The notes under the pieces: model-generated
What the model was told of the DNA's origin: nothing
Databases searched by the model: none
What the model saw: only the letters and a program-made list of their open reading frames with translations
Position numbers and translations under genes: made by a program
Shown: in pieces, positions 19,987 through 29,847 of the stretch
Numbering within the stretch: position 1 is the stretch's first letter
Layout of the letters: each line of letters begins with the position of its first letter
DNA from: Pseudomonadota bacterium
GTDB taxonomy: Bacteria; Pseudomonadota; Alphaproteobacteria; G022571365
Length of the DNA: 45,006 nt
Reading direction: 5' to 3'
Assembly: GCA_022571365.1 (NCBI GenBank)
Contig: JACZXZ010000010.1
Coordinates: forward strand, 1-45,006

Positions 19987-21552
19987 ATGGCGCCTGGGTT
20001 CTCAGTTTGTCGTCTGCGCGCGGCAAGCCTAGCCCTGACGGCTGCTACGCTTCTGCTGACGGCCGCATGCGCGCAGATCCTCGAATCGCGGTACAAATCC
20101 TCGGATGCGGCGACGCAGTTCTTCGCAACCGGCTACGAGCACATTGCCGAGAGATACATCGAGCCGGTACCGATCGACAGGTTGGCGATCGATGGGCTGA
20201 AGGGCCTGGAGACACTCGAACCGGCAATCAGCGTGAGACGGACGGACGGTTTGGTGCGGCTCGTCCTCAATGACGCCGTGGTCGCGGAGTTTGCCGCACC
20301 CGGGGACAGCGATCCCGAGGCTTGGGCGTCGCTTACCGTTGCCGCCCTGAAGGCGAGCCGGGTAGCCTCGCCCTCGCTGAAAGACGCGGCGGTGGAAGAT
20401 CTGTACGAGGCGATGTTCGACAGAATAATGTCAGGACTGGACCAACACTCGCGCTACGCCAGCGCCGAGGCGGCCCAGAAACAACGGGCCGCGCGCGAGG
20501 GTTTCGGCGGTATCGGAATCCGACTTCGCATGACCGAGCACGCGGCCGAAGTCTTGTCAGTTCTGCCAGACACTCCCGCCGCGCGCGCCGGACTCCAGAT
20601 CCACGACCGAATTACCCACATCGACCATACTCCGGTTGCCGGCCTCACCATCGGCCAAGTGATCAAATGGTTGCGTGGACCGGTCGACACGAAGGTACAT
20701 CTTGGGTTGAGACGCGAAGGCCAGGCCGATCCGCTCGAGGTTTGGCTCAAACGAGCCCGCATTGTGCCACCGTCCGTGAGCTACCGCCCCGATGGCAATA
20801 TCGCGTACATCCGCGTCATGAGCTTCAACCGGCAGACCGCCCCGGACCTGGCCCAGGCATTGGCAAAAGCACGGCGTGAGATCGGGGAGGAGATTCAGGG
20901 CGTGATATTGGATCTGCGCGGCAATCCGGGCGGCTTGCTGGACCAGGCGGTCGACGTGTCCGACATCTTCCTGGCGCGCGGCCAGATCGTTGCGACGCGC
21001 GGCCGCCATCCCGACAGCGTCCAACTTTACGAAGCGAGCGACCCTGACCTTGCTGTCGGATTGTCCCTTGTCGTTCTGATCGACGGCCGTTCGGCCTCAG
21101 CCGCGGAAATTGTCGCCGCCGCCCTCCAGGACCGGGGGCGCGCGGTCATCATCGGCACGAACTCTTACGGCAAGGGAACGGTGCAGACCGTGCTCCGGAT
21201 GCCCAACGACGGCGAGCTTGTGCTCACATGGTCCCGCATCTACGCTCCCTCGGGCTATGCGCTACACCACCTCGGCATCCTGCCCAATATTTGTACCAGC
21301 GGCGTCGTGGACAACGCCGCGGACCTCATCGAGACCGTGCGTGAGGGTCGGATGGAAATGTCCGAAATGACGGCCCGATGGCGTTCGATCGAATTCCCGG
21401 ACGATTTCACCATCGATGTCTTGCGCGCCGCCTGCCCGTCCGAGAGCAGCAACCCGGACATCGACTTGGAGGTGGCCGAGCGGTTGTTGGTGGACCAGGC
21501 GCTTTATCATCGCGTCCTCGTGTTGTCCCGACCTGAAGTCGCGACTCGCTAG
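19987..21552 (+). CDS. S41-family C-terminal processing peptidase, lipoprotein
   Basis: The 521-residue protein has a signal peptide ending in a lipobox (LLLTAAC, Cys28), so it is probably anchored in the periplasm. A PDZ domain (GFGGIGIRLRM to DRITHIDHTPV) precedes the S41 core with the catalytic Ser369 in DGRSASAAEIVAAAL and Lys396 in GTNSYGKGTVQTV. It should cleave near the C termini of periplasmic or peptidoglycan-modifying proteins. The ATG at 19987 has GGAG six bases upstream, which decides the start. It lies between the DUF983 remnant and rpmG. Confidence 0.9.
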   Translation: MAPGFSVCRLRAASLALTAATLLLTAACAQILESRYKSSDAATQFFATGYEHIAERYIEPVPIDRLAIDGLKGLETLEPAISVRRTDGLVRLVLNDAVVAEFAAPGDSDPEAWASLTVAALKASRVASPSLKDAAVEDLYEAMFDRIMSGLDQHSRYASAEAAQKQRAAREGFGGIGIRLRMTEHAAEVLSVLPDTPAARAGLQIHDRITHIDHTPVAGLTIGQVIKWLRGPVDTKVHLGLRREGQADPLEVWLKRARIVPPSVSYRPDGNIAYIRVMSFNRQTAPDLAQALAKARREIGEEIQGVILDLRGNPGGLLDQAVDVSDIFLARGQIVATRGRHPDSVQLYEASDPDLAVGLSLVVLIDGRSASAAEIVAAALQDRGRAVIIGTNSYGKGTVQTVLRMPNDGELVLTWSRIYAPSGYALHHLGILPNICTSGVVDNAADLIETVREGRMEMSEMTARWRSIEFPDDFTIDVLRAACPSESSNPDIDLEVAERLLVDQALYHRVLVLSRPEVATR

Positions 21553-21736
21553 CTTGTTATTGGAACCGTGAGATGAAGCGCTCCTCCGCTTCCCCGCGGA
21601 GCACACGGGCGGAACGCCGGTGCGCGGGCTCAGACGGTCCTCGCTCCGCGACATACCGCCTGCCGGGCTTGACAGCCCGCGCAACGCCTATATGTTCCTG
21701 CCGTCGAGCAAGCAGAGATCCAAAGCGGAACGCGCC

Positions 21737-21904
21737 ATGGCCAAGTCCAGCTCTATCCAAATCAAGCTCGTGAGCACCGCGGACACCGGATACTATTACG
21801 TGACCAAGAAAAACCCGAGGAAAACGACCGGCAAGCTTGAATTCCGGAAGTACGATCCGGTCGTCCGCAAGCACGTCCTGTTCAAGGAAGCCAAGATCAA
21901 ATAG
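21737..21904 (+). CDS. rpmG: 50S ribosomal protein L33
   Basis: The 55-residue protein is L33 of the non-zinc type: [20 protein letters not shown], then [19 protein letters not shown] and [10 protein letters not shown]. No Cys is present, so it is the Cys-free form that is used when zinc is scarce and is standard in many proteobacteria. An intrinsic terminator follows 17 bp after the stop, so it probably ends its own transcript. It is the last gene of the plus-strand run. Confidence 0.96.
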   Translation: MAKSSSIQIKLVSTADTGYYYVTKKNPRKTTGKLEFRKYDPVVRKHVLFKEAKIK

Positions 21905-21921
21905 CCCACTGTGAGGCGAGC

Positions 21922-21943
21922 GGCCGCCTTCGGGCGGCTTTTT
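21922..21943 (+). terminator. Intrinsic terminator of rpmG
   Basis: The perfect 6-bp stem GCCGCC (21923-21928) / GGCGGC (21933-21938) has a stable TTCG tetraloop and is followed by five T residues. Confidence 0.93.
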
Positions 21944-22413
21944 CTGCTCCGTGTGTGCCACCCCGGAGCGCTTCCGGTAATCCCGGACACCGCACGCGCT
22001 AAGCTTCCGGCGCCAGCCTGACTTCTCCGGCGCGATATCGGACACGGCGGGGTCCTCGATTCAGGGCGCCCGCCCGGAGATTTCGGGCAACTGGACATCC
22101 ATGAGAAATAGAGCCTGTTCCGACAATATGACGCGGCCACGTCCGGCTATTGAAAATGGCGCTGGTGCCCTCGGGTTAATTTTTGGCTAGGCACCACGTA
22201 GAAAGACAACCCGCCCGGTCGACCAACAACGCTTGACGGCGGGTTGGGAGCAAAGGGAAAGTCGAACATGGGAGTCGACGCCGCCTAGCAATACCGACAC
22301 AGCCCGTCCATAGTACAAGTCATCCCGCGGGCCACCCCCGGACTCGGGGCTTGGCGTTATGGCCACCCGGCGGACATCCTGGGCGGCGATCGAGGCGGAT
22401 GGATGTTCGGATC
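21944..22413. other. Intergenic region with a response-regulator scrap and a hairpin
   Basis: No intact gene is seen between the rpmG terminator and mak. A minus-strand scrap resembling a receiver domain lies at 22061-22126 (listed separately). At 22207-22246 an inverted repeat caacccgcc / ggcgggttg encloses a 22-base loop; its role is unknown. Confidence 0.55.
22061..22126 (-). pseudogene. Remnant of a DivK-like receiver domain
   Basis: The minus-strand frame reads ALFLMDVQLPEISG and then stops. This closely matches the phospho-acceptor loop of DivK-type response regulators (LILMDIQLPEVSG), including the Asp. About 20 residues survive out of about 120. In other alphaproteobacteria divK and pleD are often next to rpmG, which makes the position meaningful, but the orientation here is opposite to rpmG. 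Confidence 0.45.
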
Positions 22414-23328
22414 ATGCGAATAGGCATCGACATCGGCGGCACCAAGATCGAAGCCGTGGCGCTCGACCAGACGGGCCGCGAGCTGGTGCGCCAGCGTACA
22501 GCGACGCCGGTGGGCGATTACCCGGGCACCGTCCGTACTGTTACCGAACTGGTCATTGGCATCGAGGCAGAGCTCGACCGGCGAGCCAGTGTGGGCGTCG
22601 GCATACCGGGGTCAATTTCGCCCGCCTCAGGGCTCGTGAAAAACGCCAACTCAGTATGGCTGATCGGCCGACCCTTCGACCGTGATCTCTCCGAAGCCCT
22701 TGGACGTCCGGTGCGGCTCGCCAACGACGCCAACTGTCTTGCGCTGTCTGAGGCGGTCGACGGCGCGGCCGTGGGAACGGACGTGGTTTTCAGCGCGATA
22801 CTGGGAACAGGCGTCGGCGGCGGGATCGTCGTCAACGGTAAAGTGCTTACGGGGAGAGAGGCGATCGCCGGCGAGTGGGGGCACAATCCCCTGCCTTGGC
22901 CGCGAGACGAGGAGCGTCCGGGCTTCAAATGCTTTTGCGGGCTCTCAGGCTGCATCGAAACCTTTCTTTCAGGCCCCGGCTTCGCCCGCGACCACCAAGC
23001 CCACAGCGGACACCGTCTTGAGCCGGCGGAAATCGTTCAGTTGGCCGACGCGAATGATGCCCAGGCCAAGGCGGCGATGAAGCGCTATGAGGACCGGCTT
23101 GCCCGTGCTCTTGCCACCGTGATCAACTTCCTCGATCCCGACGTCATTGTGCTCGGCGGCGGCATGTCCAACGTCGGCCGGCTTTACCGCAACGTGCCGC
23201 GGATTTGGACGCGCTACGTATTTTCCGATCGGGTGGACACGCCGCTCGTGCCGCCCCGCCATGGCGATTCCAGTGGCGTGCGCGGCGCTGCCTGGCTGTG
23301 GTCGCCTGAGGAAAATCCGAACCGGTAA
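22414..23328 (+). CDS. mak: ROK-family fructokinase
   Basis: The 304-residue sugar kinase matches E. coli Mak closely. It has MRIGIDIGGTKIEAVALD (phosphate-1 loop), GVGIPGSISPASG, ANDANCLALSEA with the catalytic Asp at about residue 105, GTGVGGGIV, the zinc-binding GEWGHNPLPWP and CFCGLSGCIETF, and VIVLGGGMSNVGRLY. It should phosphorylate fructose, and perhaps other hexoses, using ATP. ATG 22414 is preferred because Mak begins at the same residue; ATG 22399 is a 5-codon alternative. It is 11 bp from dinB. Confidence 0.93.
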   Translation: MRIGIDIGGTKIEAVALDQTGRELVRQRTATPVGDYPGTVRTVTELVIGIEAELDRRASVGVGIPGSISPASGLVKNANSVWLIGRPFDRDLSEALGRPVRLANDANCLALSEAVDGAAVGTDVVFSAILGTGVGGGIVVNGKVLTGREAIAGEWGHNPLPWPRDEERPGFKCFCGLSGCIETFLSGPGFARDHQAHSGHRLEPAEIVQLADANDAQAKAAMKRYEDRLARALATVINFLDPDVIVLGGGMSNVGRLYRNVPRIWTRYVFSDRVDTPLVPPRHGDSSGVRGAAWLWSPEENPNR

Positions 23329-23339
23329 GGTTTCTGCCA

Positions 23340-24653
23340 ATGGCCGCCCTTTGCCGCGACTGCAGCACCCCCATCCAACCACGGGATGTTACAGGCCGCT
23401 GTCCGGCCTGTGGCTCGCCCCGCATTTTGAGCCATCCGGAACTCGACACACTCGCCATCGCCCATGTCGATTGCGACGCTTTCTACGCCAGCGTCGAAAA
23501 GCGCGATAACCCTACCCTCGTCGACCGCCCGGTGATCATTGGCAGCAGGCGGCGCGGCGTTGTCATGACCTGCTGTTATGTTGCGCGCATGTATGGGATA
23601 GGCTCGGCCATGCCCATGTTCAAGGCGCTTAAACGGTGTCCTGAAGCCGTCGTCCTGTCGCCCGATATGAAGAAATACCAAGCTGCCAGCCGACAGGTTC
23701 GGGTACTCATGCTGGACGTCACACCACTGGTCGAGCCGGTTTCCATCGACGAGGCCTTCCTTGATCTCACCGGTACCGAGCGCTTGCACAAGGGTAGCCC
23801 GGCACGGACCCTGATACGGCTCGCTCAAGCCATCGAGCGGGAACTCGGCCTCACCGTGTCCATCGGTCTCAGCTACAACAAGTTCCTCGCCAAGATCGCC
23901 TCGGCCCTGGACAAGCCCAGGGGCTTCGCTGTGATCGGCCGCGCCGAGGTTCTCGAATTCCTGAGGCCCAAGCCGGTGAGCCTGATTTGGGGTGTGGGTG
24001 CCGCCCTGCAGCGCCGTCTGATTCGCGACGGCATAACCACCATCGGCCAGCTCAGAAACCTTGAGGAAGTGGAGCTCGTCGCCCGTTATGGCACCATAGG
24101 GCGCCGCCTTGCTCGCTTCTCGCGGGGCGAGGATGACCGACGGGTCACCCCCGATGTCCCGGCCAAGAGCATCTCGGCAGAAACAACCTTGGAGCAGGAC
24201 ATCGCTGCGCTGGACGGCCTCAAACGTGTGCTGTGGCCGCTATGCGAGCGGGTGGCCAAGCGTCTCAAGCACGGCACCGTCGCCGGGCGGGTCGTCACGC
24301 TCAAGTTGAAGACCACGGATTTCAAGCTGCGGACCCGCAGCCAACGCCTCGCCACGCCAACTCAATTGGCCGAGGTCTTGTACCGTTCGGCTCTGTGGCT
24401 CCTGGAGCGCGAGGCCGACGGGACGGCGTTCCGTCTTCTCGGCGTCGGCGCCGGCACCCTGACTCCGGCGGCGCAGGCCGAGATGCCCGACCTCCTAGAT
24501 CCCGCGACCGAGCGCGGAGCTCAGACCGAACGGATAATCGACGAGGTGCGCGCCAAGCTGGGCGACGCCGCCATCCAAAAGGGGCGCAGTCTTTTGGCCA
24601 TCGGCCCGATCCCCGCCGCCCCGTCGGGACAGCGCGGCCGGCGGCACCGGTAA
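23340..24653 (+). CDS. dinB: DNA polymerase IV with N-terminal zinc ribbon
   Basis: The 437-residue Y-family translesion polymerase has the catalytic acidic motifs AHVDCDAFYASVE and SIDEAFLDLTG, the finger segment (YVARMYGIGSAMPM), SIGLSYNKFLAKIAS, and the C-terminal little-finger domain. An N-terminal CxxC pair set (CRDC and CPACG) adds a zinc ribbon, a form common in alphaproteobacterial DinB. The C terminus is Arg-rich and lacks an obvious clamp-binding pentapeptide. No LexA-like operator is obvious in the 11-bp gap after mak. Confidence 0.93.
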   Translation: MAALCRDCSTPIQPRDVTGRCPACGSPRILSHPELDTLAIAHVDCDAFYASVEKRDNPTLVDRPVIIGSRRRGVVMTCCYVARMYGIGSAMPMFKALKRCPEAVVLSPDMKKYQAASRQVRVLMLDVTPLVEPVSIDEAFLDLTGTERLHKGSPARTLIRLAQAIERELGLTVSIGLSYNKFLAKIASALDKPRGFAVIGRAEVLEFLRPKPVSLIWGVGAALQRRLIRDGITTIGQLRNLEEVELVARYGTIGRRLARFSRGEDDRRVTPDVPAKSISAETTLEQDIAALDGLKRVLWPLCERVAKRLKHGTVAGRVVTLKLKTTDFKLRTRSQRLATPTQLAEVLYRSALWLLEREADGTAFRLLGVGAGTLTPAAQAEMPDLLDPATERGAQTERIIDEVRAKLGDAAIQKGRSLLAIGPIPAAPSGQRGRRHR

Positions 24654-24872
24654 TGGAAGGGAGGGCTGGGGATCGCTCGGGGCAGGCCCGGCGACCCCGG
24701 TGACAAGTGGAATCGACAGCGGACGCCTCCGCCGTTGATGGGAGAAGATCGTGGACGTGGGGTTGGGGCAGTTGTAACGGTGGGAGATCCCGGCAAGAGC
24801 GCCGATCATAGCGCGAGCAACGGGAGATTGTTTTGGCGGGAAAGCGCGGAGCGGCCCCAGCACTTGAGCTTG

Positions 24873-25676
24873 TCAGCAATCCGGCCTGGACAGCGCTTCG
24901 ATCGGTTCCAGTTGGGCGTTGATTGTGAAGTCGCCGTAGTCGAACACCATGTCTCGGGCGACGCCATTATCCAAGAGACGGACGCTCATTTCGTATCTGG
25001 GCTCGGGCTCGTTGCTGTCGACCGGGAAAAAGGCGAGTCGCATACGCCACGACAGGCGGTTGACAATCGGCTCGAAATCCAGTCCGGGCTCCGGTGGAAT
25101 CGGCCGGCCGATGACCGCGTTGACTTCGAAGGCCCCGTCGAGGGTTGCGCCGTCAAAGACAATACGCCACACCCTGTCGTCGCCGGCCACGGCCCCATCG
25201 ATGAGCTGTTGGATGTGTTCGGTGGGGAATATGGCGCCGGCCGGCAACGCCAAGCGCAACGGCTCCGGCCGGGAGAACACCGCCTTGCCGGCCTGGCCCT
25301 TGCCCTTTAGATCGGCTCTGCCGCGCAGTTCCTCAAACAACTTGCCGTCGCGCAGGTCGCGCACACTGAACCGATAGTTCAGGCCGTCCTTGGACTCCCA
25401 GCTGGCAAAATTGGTGTCGGCTTCGATTTCGGGCCCTTCCGTTTTAAGAAGACGCAACACCGTCCGCTGCTTCGCAGTCCAGCCGTCGCAAGTCTCCTCC
25501 CATTCCAGGAACAGGACGCCGTGCGCGGCGACGATGCCGCTCGCCATGCTCGCCCTTCCCAGGCTCAGGGAATAAAGCGCCCGGTGAGGGGTCAACTCGG
25601 CACTTTCCGAGACGGCCGGCAAGCCCCAGATCAGACAGACGAGAGCGGCAAATGAGACGCCGCGCCACAGGCTCAT
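24873..25676 (-). CDS. eipB: EipB family cell-envelope integrity protein (DUF1849)
   Basis: The 267-residue protein has an N-terminal signal peptide (VSFAALVCLIWGLPAVSESA) and then the start of the EipB barrel, ELTPHRALYSLSLGRASMAS. EipB is a periplasmic beta-spiral protein needed for envelope integrity in Brucella. Cys residues in ETCDGWT and at the C terminus (RPDC) fit the family's single disulfide. No motif points to an enzyme. It is a single gene converging on dinB. Confidence 0.85.
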   Translation of the reverse strand: MSLWRGVSFAALVCLIWGLPAVSESAELTPHRALYSLSLGRASMASGIVAAHGVLFLEWEETCDGWTAKQRTVLRLLKTEGPEIEADTNFASWESKDGLNYRFSVRDLRDGKLFEELRGRADLKGKGQAGKAVFSRPEPLRLALPAGAIFPTEHIQQLIDGAVAGDDRVWRIVFDGATLDGAFEVNAVIGRPIPPEPGLDFEPIVNRLSWRMRLAFFPVDSNEPEPRYEMSVRLLDNGVARDMVFDYGDFTINAQLEPIEALSRPDC

Positions 25677-25923
25677 GCGGCAACTCCTGACTCGCGGGCG
25701 ATTGGCCCCGCAGCGGGCGTCATTATGGCATGCCTTAGGGCCGATCTAGTCACTTAACTTTTTCGCCCGTGAAAACTTTACTTTATCCAGCACGCTTATC
25801 ACCCCTGCCGCCAGGCCAATAGCTATAACCGAGCATCGACCAGTGGATGATGCGTGGTGGGGCGTTACGCGGATCGTGGACTTCCAGAGCGGCGGATGAT
25901 CGACAGCGGCGAAGCTCAGAGCC

Positions 25924-26742
25924 TCAGCCTAGATTCTCCTCCTCTAGGCCAGCGCCCTCCAGCTTGTACTTGGTCGGACGGGCCGGGGCGGTGCAAGGCG
26001 GCGTACTGAGCTCCGCCGGACACAAGCGGATTGGCCAAGCGTCGGGCACGCCGGCGGTGGCAAGCCGTTTCCGTAAGGCGTCCACTTTCCTCGGCTCATA
26101 CGGACCAGCGACCACCCGGTAATAGATCTTGCCATCGACGCGCGCGGGAACTACGTCGGCATCGATGCCATCATGGGACTTGGCCGCCCGGTCGGCGTGG
26201 GCTTGGCTCGCGAAGCTGCCAACCACCAGATACAACGAGCCCTCACGCTCGACCACCGGGGAAATTTTCAAACTCTTCGCGAAGATAATCCCTGGAGCGA
26301 TTGCTGGGGCAACTTCCGGAGAATAATCCGACGTCGTGGCGTCGCCAGACGGTGCCGACGAAGCGTCTTCCGACTCCCTCTCCGCAACCGCCACGGTCTT
26401 GGACTTCCAGAAGGGCGAGGCAGCAACTGCGGCGGACTCAGGCACGGTTGTCATGGTTTTCAGTGCTTCAGGAGACCCGGTTTCGCTGTCTCCCACCGTG
26501 TTCTCGGCCACCATCGTCCCAGGCTCTTCCGCAGGATAATCGCGACAGATTTCCGCCCTTTTGACGGCGCGCCAGAGAGCGCAGTCCTTTTCTGCGACTG
26601 CCGATATGGCATGGTCGCTTGGGCTTTTGCCCGTGGCGACGTAGCTGGCACCATCGATGAGCAGGGAAGCGATCTGAAAGGCAGGCGGCAAACCACAGCC
26701 GACCAGCAGCAGTGGCAACGCCCAGACCCAAATGAATCTCAC
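25924..26742 (-). CDS. SPOR-domain lipoprotein
   Basis: The 272-residue protein has a lipoprotein signal (LPLLLVGC, Cys16), a low-complexity middle rich in Ser, Ala, Glu and Val, and a C-terminal SPOR domain (LYLVVGSFASQAHADRAAKS to YYRVVAGPYEPRKVDALRKRL) that binds denuded glycan strands at the septum. It is probably an outer-membrane lipoprotein involved in division or envelope processing. A Cys-rich segment (KDCALWRAVKRAEICRDY) lies before the linker. The start is GTG, after a purine-rich GAAGAG. The AT-rich 26743-26930 upstream probably contains its promoter. Confidence 0.8.
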   Translation of the reverse strand: MRFIWVWALPLLLVGCGLPPAFQIASLLIDGASYVATGKSPSDHAISAVAEKDCALWRAVKRAEICRDYPAEEPGTMVAENTVGDSETGSPEALKTMTTVPESAAVAASPFWKSKTVAVAERESEDASSAPSGDATTSDYSPEVAPAIAPGIIFAKSLKISPVVEREGSLYLVVGSFASQAHADRAAKSHDGIDADVVPARVDGKIYYRVVAGPYEPRKVDALRKRLATAGVPDAWPIRLCPAELSTPPCTAPARPTKYKLEGAGLEEENLG

Positions 26743-27023
26743 GGGTCTCTTCCCCTCACAACCTAAACACAGACCAATTAGAAGTTATTAATCAAGAACA
26801 TTGCTCTAATTTCTCAGAGATGGCAACTAAATACTTGGGGGTATCTGAGTGAAGGTGTCAAAATCTTCACGGTGGTGCAATAAACCGAAGTAGGCGACGT
26901 GCATCTCTGCCCCACCTATCAGCATCCTTGTCAGCCCGGCAGTTTCATCCGCAGTTCTCATTGCAGCCTGCAAGTCAAGGACAATATTCGGCGCGAGGAT
27001 CCCTTAACGTCTCCAGGCTTCCT
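26743..27023. other. AT-rich intergenic region upstream of the SPOR lipoprotein
   Basis: This stretch is noticeably AT-richer than the genes beside it, especially at 26770-26880. It likely carries the minus-strand promoter of the SPOR gene. I could not place a -35/-10 pair with proper spacing, and no gene is visible. Confidence 0.4.
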
Positions 27024-28841
27024 TTACCCATCGCCCGACTGCTTTTCAGGAGGCAGCGCAAGCTTGATATGAAGCTCGCGGAGCCTTTCAGGAGGTACCG
27101 GCGCCGGCGCCAGCATCAACAGATCCTGCGCCTGCTGGTTCATGGGAAATGCGACCACTTCGCGAATGTTGGATTCATCAGCCAGCAGCATGACGATGCG
27201 ATCGATGCCAGGGGCCGAGCCGCCGTGAGGCGGAGCACCAAATTTGAGTGCATTAAGCAGGCCGCCGAATTGCGCCTCCACTTCATTGCGGTCGTAGCCG
27301 GCGATAGCAAAGGCCTTGTACATGACCTCGGGCAGATGGTTGCGGATGGCGCCGCTCGACAGCTCGACGCCGTTACAGACGATATCGTACTGGAAGGCCT
27401 TGATGGTCAGCGGATCCTGGGTCTTGAGCGCCTCGAGCCCACCCTGTGGCATGGAGAAAGGGTTGTGGTTAAAGGTGATCCGCCCGGTTTCCTCGTCGCG
27501 CTCAAACATGGGATAGTCGACGACCCAGCAGAAGCGGAAAGCGTCCTGTTCGATCAGGCCGAGCTCCTCGCCCAATTTCTTGCGCACCACGGCCGAGAAC
27601 GTCCGTGCGGTTGCCAGCTTATCGCAGATGAAGAACACCGCGTCGCCCTCGCCCACTCTGGCCTGCTCTCGGATGGTCTGGAGCCGGTCGCTGTCGAGAA
27701 ATTTGGCGATCGGACCCTTACCTGCACCACCATTGCCGTCGCCGTCGGCGCCTGGAGCAAAAATGATGTAGCCCAGGCCTGGAGCGCCTTCCGCGCGTGC
27801 CCAGTCGTTCAGTTTGTCGAAGAAGCTGCGTGGCCGATCGGCCGCTCCTGGAGCTGGCACGGCGCGGACCACCGCCCCCTTCCCCACTGCGCCAGCGAAC
27901 ATCTTGAAATCCGAGCCGCGGAACGCGTCTGTCACCTCGGCGATCAATAGGGGGTTACGCAAGTCTGGCTTATCGGTGCCATAGTTCAGCATGGCCGTCT
28001 CGAACGGGATGCGCGGAAAAGGCGGCTTGGTGACCTTGCGCCCGCCGCCGAACTCCTCGAAGACGCCGGCCAAGATCGGCTCCAGCGCGGCGAAAACGTC
28101 CCCCTGGGTCACGAAGGACATCTCGAAGTCGAGCTGGTAGAACTCGCCCGGCGAGCGGTCGGCACGAGCGTCCTCGTCGCGGAAGCAGGGCGCAATCTGG
28201 AAGTAGCGGTCGAAACCGGCGATCATCAACAGCTGCTTGAACTGTTGCGGCGCCTGAGGCAGGGCGTAGAACCGGCCCGGATGGTGGCGACTCGGCACCA
28301 GGTAGTCCCGTGCGCCCTCGGGCGAGCTCGAGGTCAGGATCGGCGTCTGGAACTCGGTAAAGCCAGCTTCGATCATGCGCCGACGAATACTGGCGATGGT
28401 TTGACTGCGGAGCATGATCTTCCTGTGCATCCTTTCGCGCCGCAGGTCGAGAAAGCGGTAGCGCAGGCGCATCTCCTCGCTGTCGTCGGCATCGGTATTG
28501 ACCTGGAACGGCAACATCTCGCACGGCGACAGGACCTGGAAGTCAGTGATCCTCAGCTCGACCTTTCCGGTCGGCAGCTTGAGGTTAACCGTATCGGGCG
28601 TGCGCGCCACAACCGTGCCGGTCACAGTCACGACGGAGTCGAGCCGGGTTGCCTGAACCGCCTCGAACAGCGGGCTCGACACATCGATTACGCACTGGGT
28701 CAAGCCGTAGTGGTCACGGAGGTCGATGAACAGTAGGTTGCCGTGGTCGCGCTTGCGATGGAGCCAGCCGGAGAGCCGGACCGTCTCGCCCGTGTGATCC
28801 GGTCGCAATTCTCCGCAGGTGTGAGTGCGATAGGGATGCAT
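27024..28841 (-). CDS. aspS: Aspartyl-tRNA synthetase, probably non-discriminating
   Basis: The 605-residue class II synthetase of the bacterial type has an OB-fold anticodon domain ([19 protein letters not shown]), motif 2 ([19 protein letters not shown]), the GAD insertion, and motif 3 ([20 protein letters not shown]). In the anticodon domain the residue matching Pseudomonas position 31 is His33 here, where discriminating AspRS such as E. coli has Leu. His is associated with enzymes that also charge tRNA(Asn). Together with gatCAB in this window, this suggests indirect Asn-tRNA synthesis. The ATG has GGAGG 7 bases upstream. Confidence 0.96.
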   Translation of the reverse strand: MHPYRTHTCGELRPDHTGETVRLSGWLHRKRDHGNLLFIDLRDHYGLTQCVIDVSSPLFEAVQATRLDSVVTVTGTVVARTPDTVNLKLPTGKVELRITDFQVLSPCEMLPFQVNTDADDSEEMRLRYRFLDLRRERMHRKIMLRSQTIASIRRRMIEAGFTEFQTPILTSSSPEGARDYLVPSRHHPGRFYALPQAPQQFKQLLMIAGFDRYFQIAPCFRDEDARADRSPGEFYQLDFEMSFVTQGDVFAALEPILAGVFEEFGGGRKVTKPPFPRIPFETAMLNYGTDKPDLRNPLLIAEVTDAFRGSDFKMFAGAVGKGAVVRAVPAPGAADRPRSFFDKLNDWARAEGAPGLGYIIFAPGADGDGNGGAGKGPIAKFLDSDRLQTIREQARVGEGDAVFFICDKLATARTFSAVVRKKLGEELGLIEQDAFRFCWVVDYPMFERDEETGRITFNHNPFSMPQGGLEALKTQDPLTIKAFQYDIVCNGVELSSGAIRNHLPEVMYKAFAIAGYDRNEVEAQFGGLLNALKFGAPPHGGSAPGIDRIVMLLADESNIREVVAFPMNQQAQDLLMLAPAPVPPERLRELHIKLALPPEKQSGDG

Positions 28842-29308
28842 CGGCGCGCCTCCAGGTGCAGGTCCAAAAAGTCGTTCGTCCGGGGTTATCCGAAGAAGCT
28901 TGCGCTGAAAGAGTTCACAGCGAGCAGACGGCGGAACTCGGATGATCCTTCACAGTAATGCAAGAAGCTAGCGCAGGAGTCGAGCCTTGACTTGATGGGT
29001 GGAATTACGATCAGGCAGGAAGGTGAAAGGTGCGGCCCCAGCTCCTAGCTTGAAGTCAGAGTTTCCGTCCAGGCACAAAAAAAGCCCGTCCCCGAAGGGA
29101 CGGGCAGTTCTCATTTCAATCTTGCTGCTCGGGCGCTCGATATAGCTTTCCGACTTAACACAGAAGTCGCGGCATCACGGCGTCATGCTCTGCACAGCAA
29201 CATGAGCCGGCTGCCAAAGGTGGCCGGACGGATTGCGGCGGCGCCGACAGGGCTGCTTAATCACGCTGGAACAAGCGAGCGGCAGGCGGAATGCGCTTCA
29301 TGGTCAGG
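28842..29308. other. Boundary region between aspS and the prophage
   Basis: No gene is supported. A minus-strand terminator lies at 29077-29105. The prophage late genes begin to its right, so the left attachment site is expected in this interval or close by, but without the other end no core repeat can be defined. No tRNA gene is present here. Confidence 0.5.
29077..29105 (-). terminator. Intrinsic terminator at the end of the prophage late operon
   Basis: Read on the minus strand, GCCCGTCCC pairs with GGGACGGGC around a short loop, followed by seven T residues. It would stop transcripts coming from the prophage genes before they reach aspS. Confidence 0.93.
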
Positions 29309-29659
29309 TCAAAGCCCCAGTATGGCTTTCACCACCGCGCCAACGATCCCCGGCACGGCCTCTTTCACATCGTCCGAGATTGCCTGCTCGACTGCCGCCC
29401 GGACTTCGTGGGCCCGGAACGCCTTAACACCCTCGGCCTTGTAGGAGGCTTTCAGCCCGTTCGGCATCTCGAAGTCGAGACTGATGGTCTCCTGTTCCTT
29501 GCCCCCCACAATCAGCACGTGCGACGGCCGGCCCTCCTCGTCGAAGGATATTTCGGCTTTGTTGATCCCGGCGTAACCCTGCGGGTTCCAGGGCAGCGCC
29601 CCGGCACAGGCCGAGAGAACTAGGGCGGCGAAGGTGCCGCAAGCAAGGGCGCGGATCAT
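29309..29659 (-). CDS. Phage lipoprotein of unknown function
   Basis: The 116-residue protein has a lipoprotein signal with LVLSAC (Cys18). The mature part shows a KAEISFDEEGRPSHVLIVGG beta-rich core and a C-terminal AVVKAILGL helix. I do not recognise a family. It is last in the lysis-type cluster, overlaps the holin-like gene by 4 bp, and could be an outer-membrane spanin or an inhibitor; its length is more than that of typical small Rz1 proteins, so I make no assignment. Confidence 0.7.
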   Translation of the reverse strand: MIRALACGTFAALVLSACAGALPWNPQGYAGINKAEISFDEEGRPSHVLIVGGKEQETISLDFEMPNGLKASYKAEGVKAFRAHEVRAAVEQAISDDVKEAVPGIVGAVVKAILGL

Positions 29660-29844
29660 CGGATGGCCTCCCTGGTTATGAGCCGCAGGACGATGTTAAC
29701 GCCGGCCAGCACGGCCGCCACGATCTCGGCCTGAACCTCTGGTGTGAGCCCTACATCAACGCCAGCGATTACGGCTACCGTTGCAGCAAAAGCCACGAGG
29801 TTGGCCCAGATCGTCTTAGATGCGTACCAAGGTTTCGATTCCAC
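29656..29844 (-). CDS. Holin-like small phage membrane protein
   Basis: The 62-residue protein starts with KPWYASKTIWANLVAF and has two hydrophobic segments (VAFAATVAVIAGV and AEIVAAVLAGVNIVLRL) with a basic C terminus. The WYxSKTIW opening is common in short phage holin-like proteins located next to muramidases. It should sit in the inner membrane and may time lysis. It is encoded 3 bp after the muramidase stop and overlaps the lipoprotein start (ATGA). Confidence 0.7.
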   Translation of the reverse strand: MESKPWYASKTIWANLVAFAATVAVIAGVDVGLTPEVQAEIVAAVLAGVNIVLRLITREAIR

Positions 29845-29847
29845 GAT

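Noticed and set aside
24495-24863. 122-codon minus-strand frame between dinB and eipB
   Set aside because: Overlaps the 3' end of dinB; Pro/Arg-rich product without similarity or a good ribosome-binding site.
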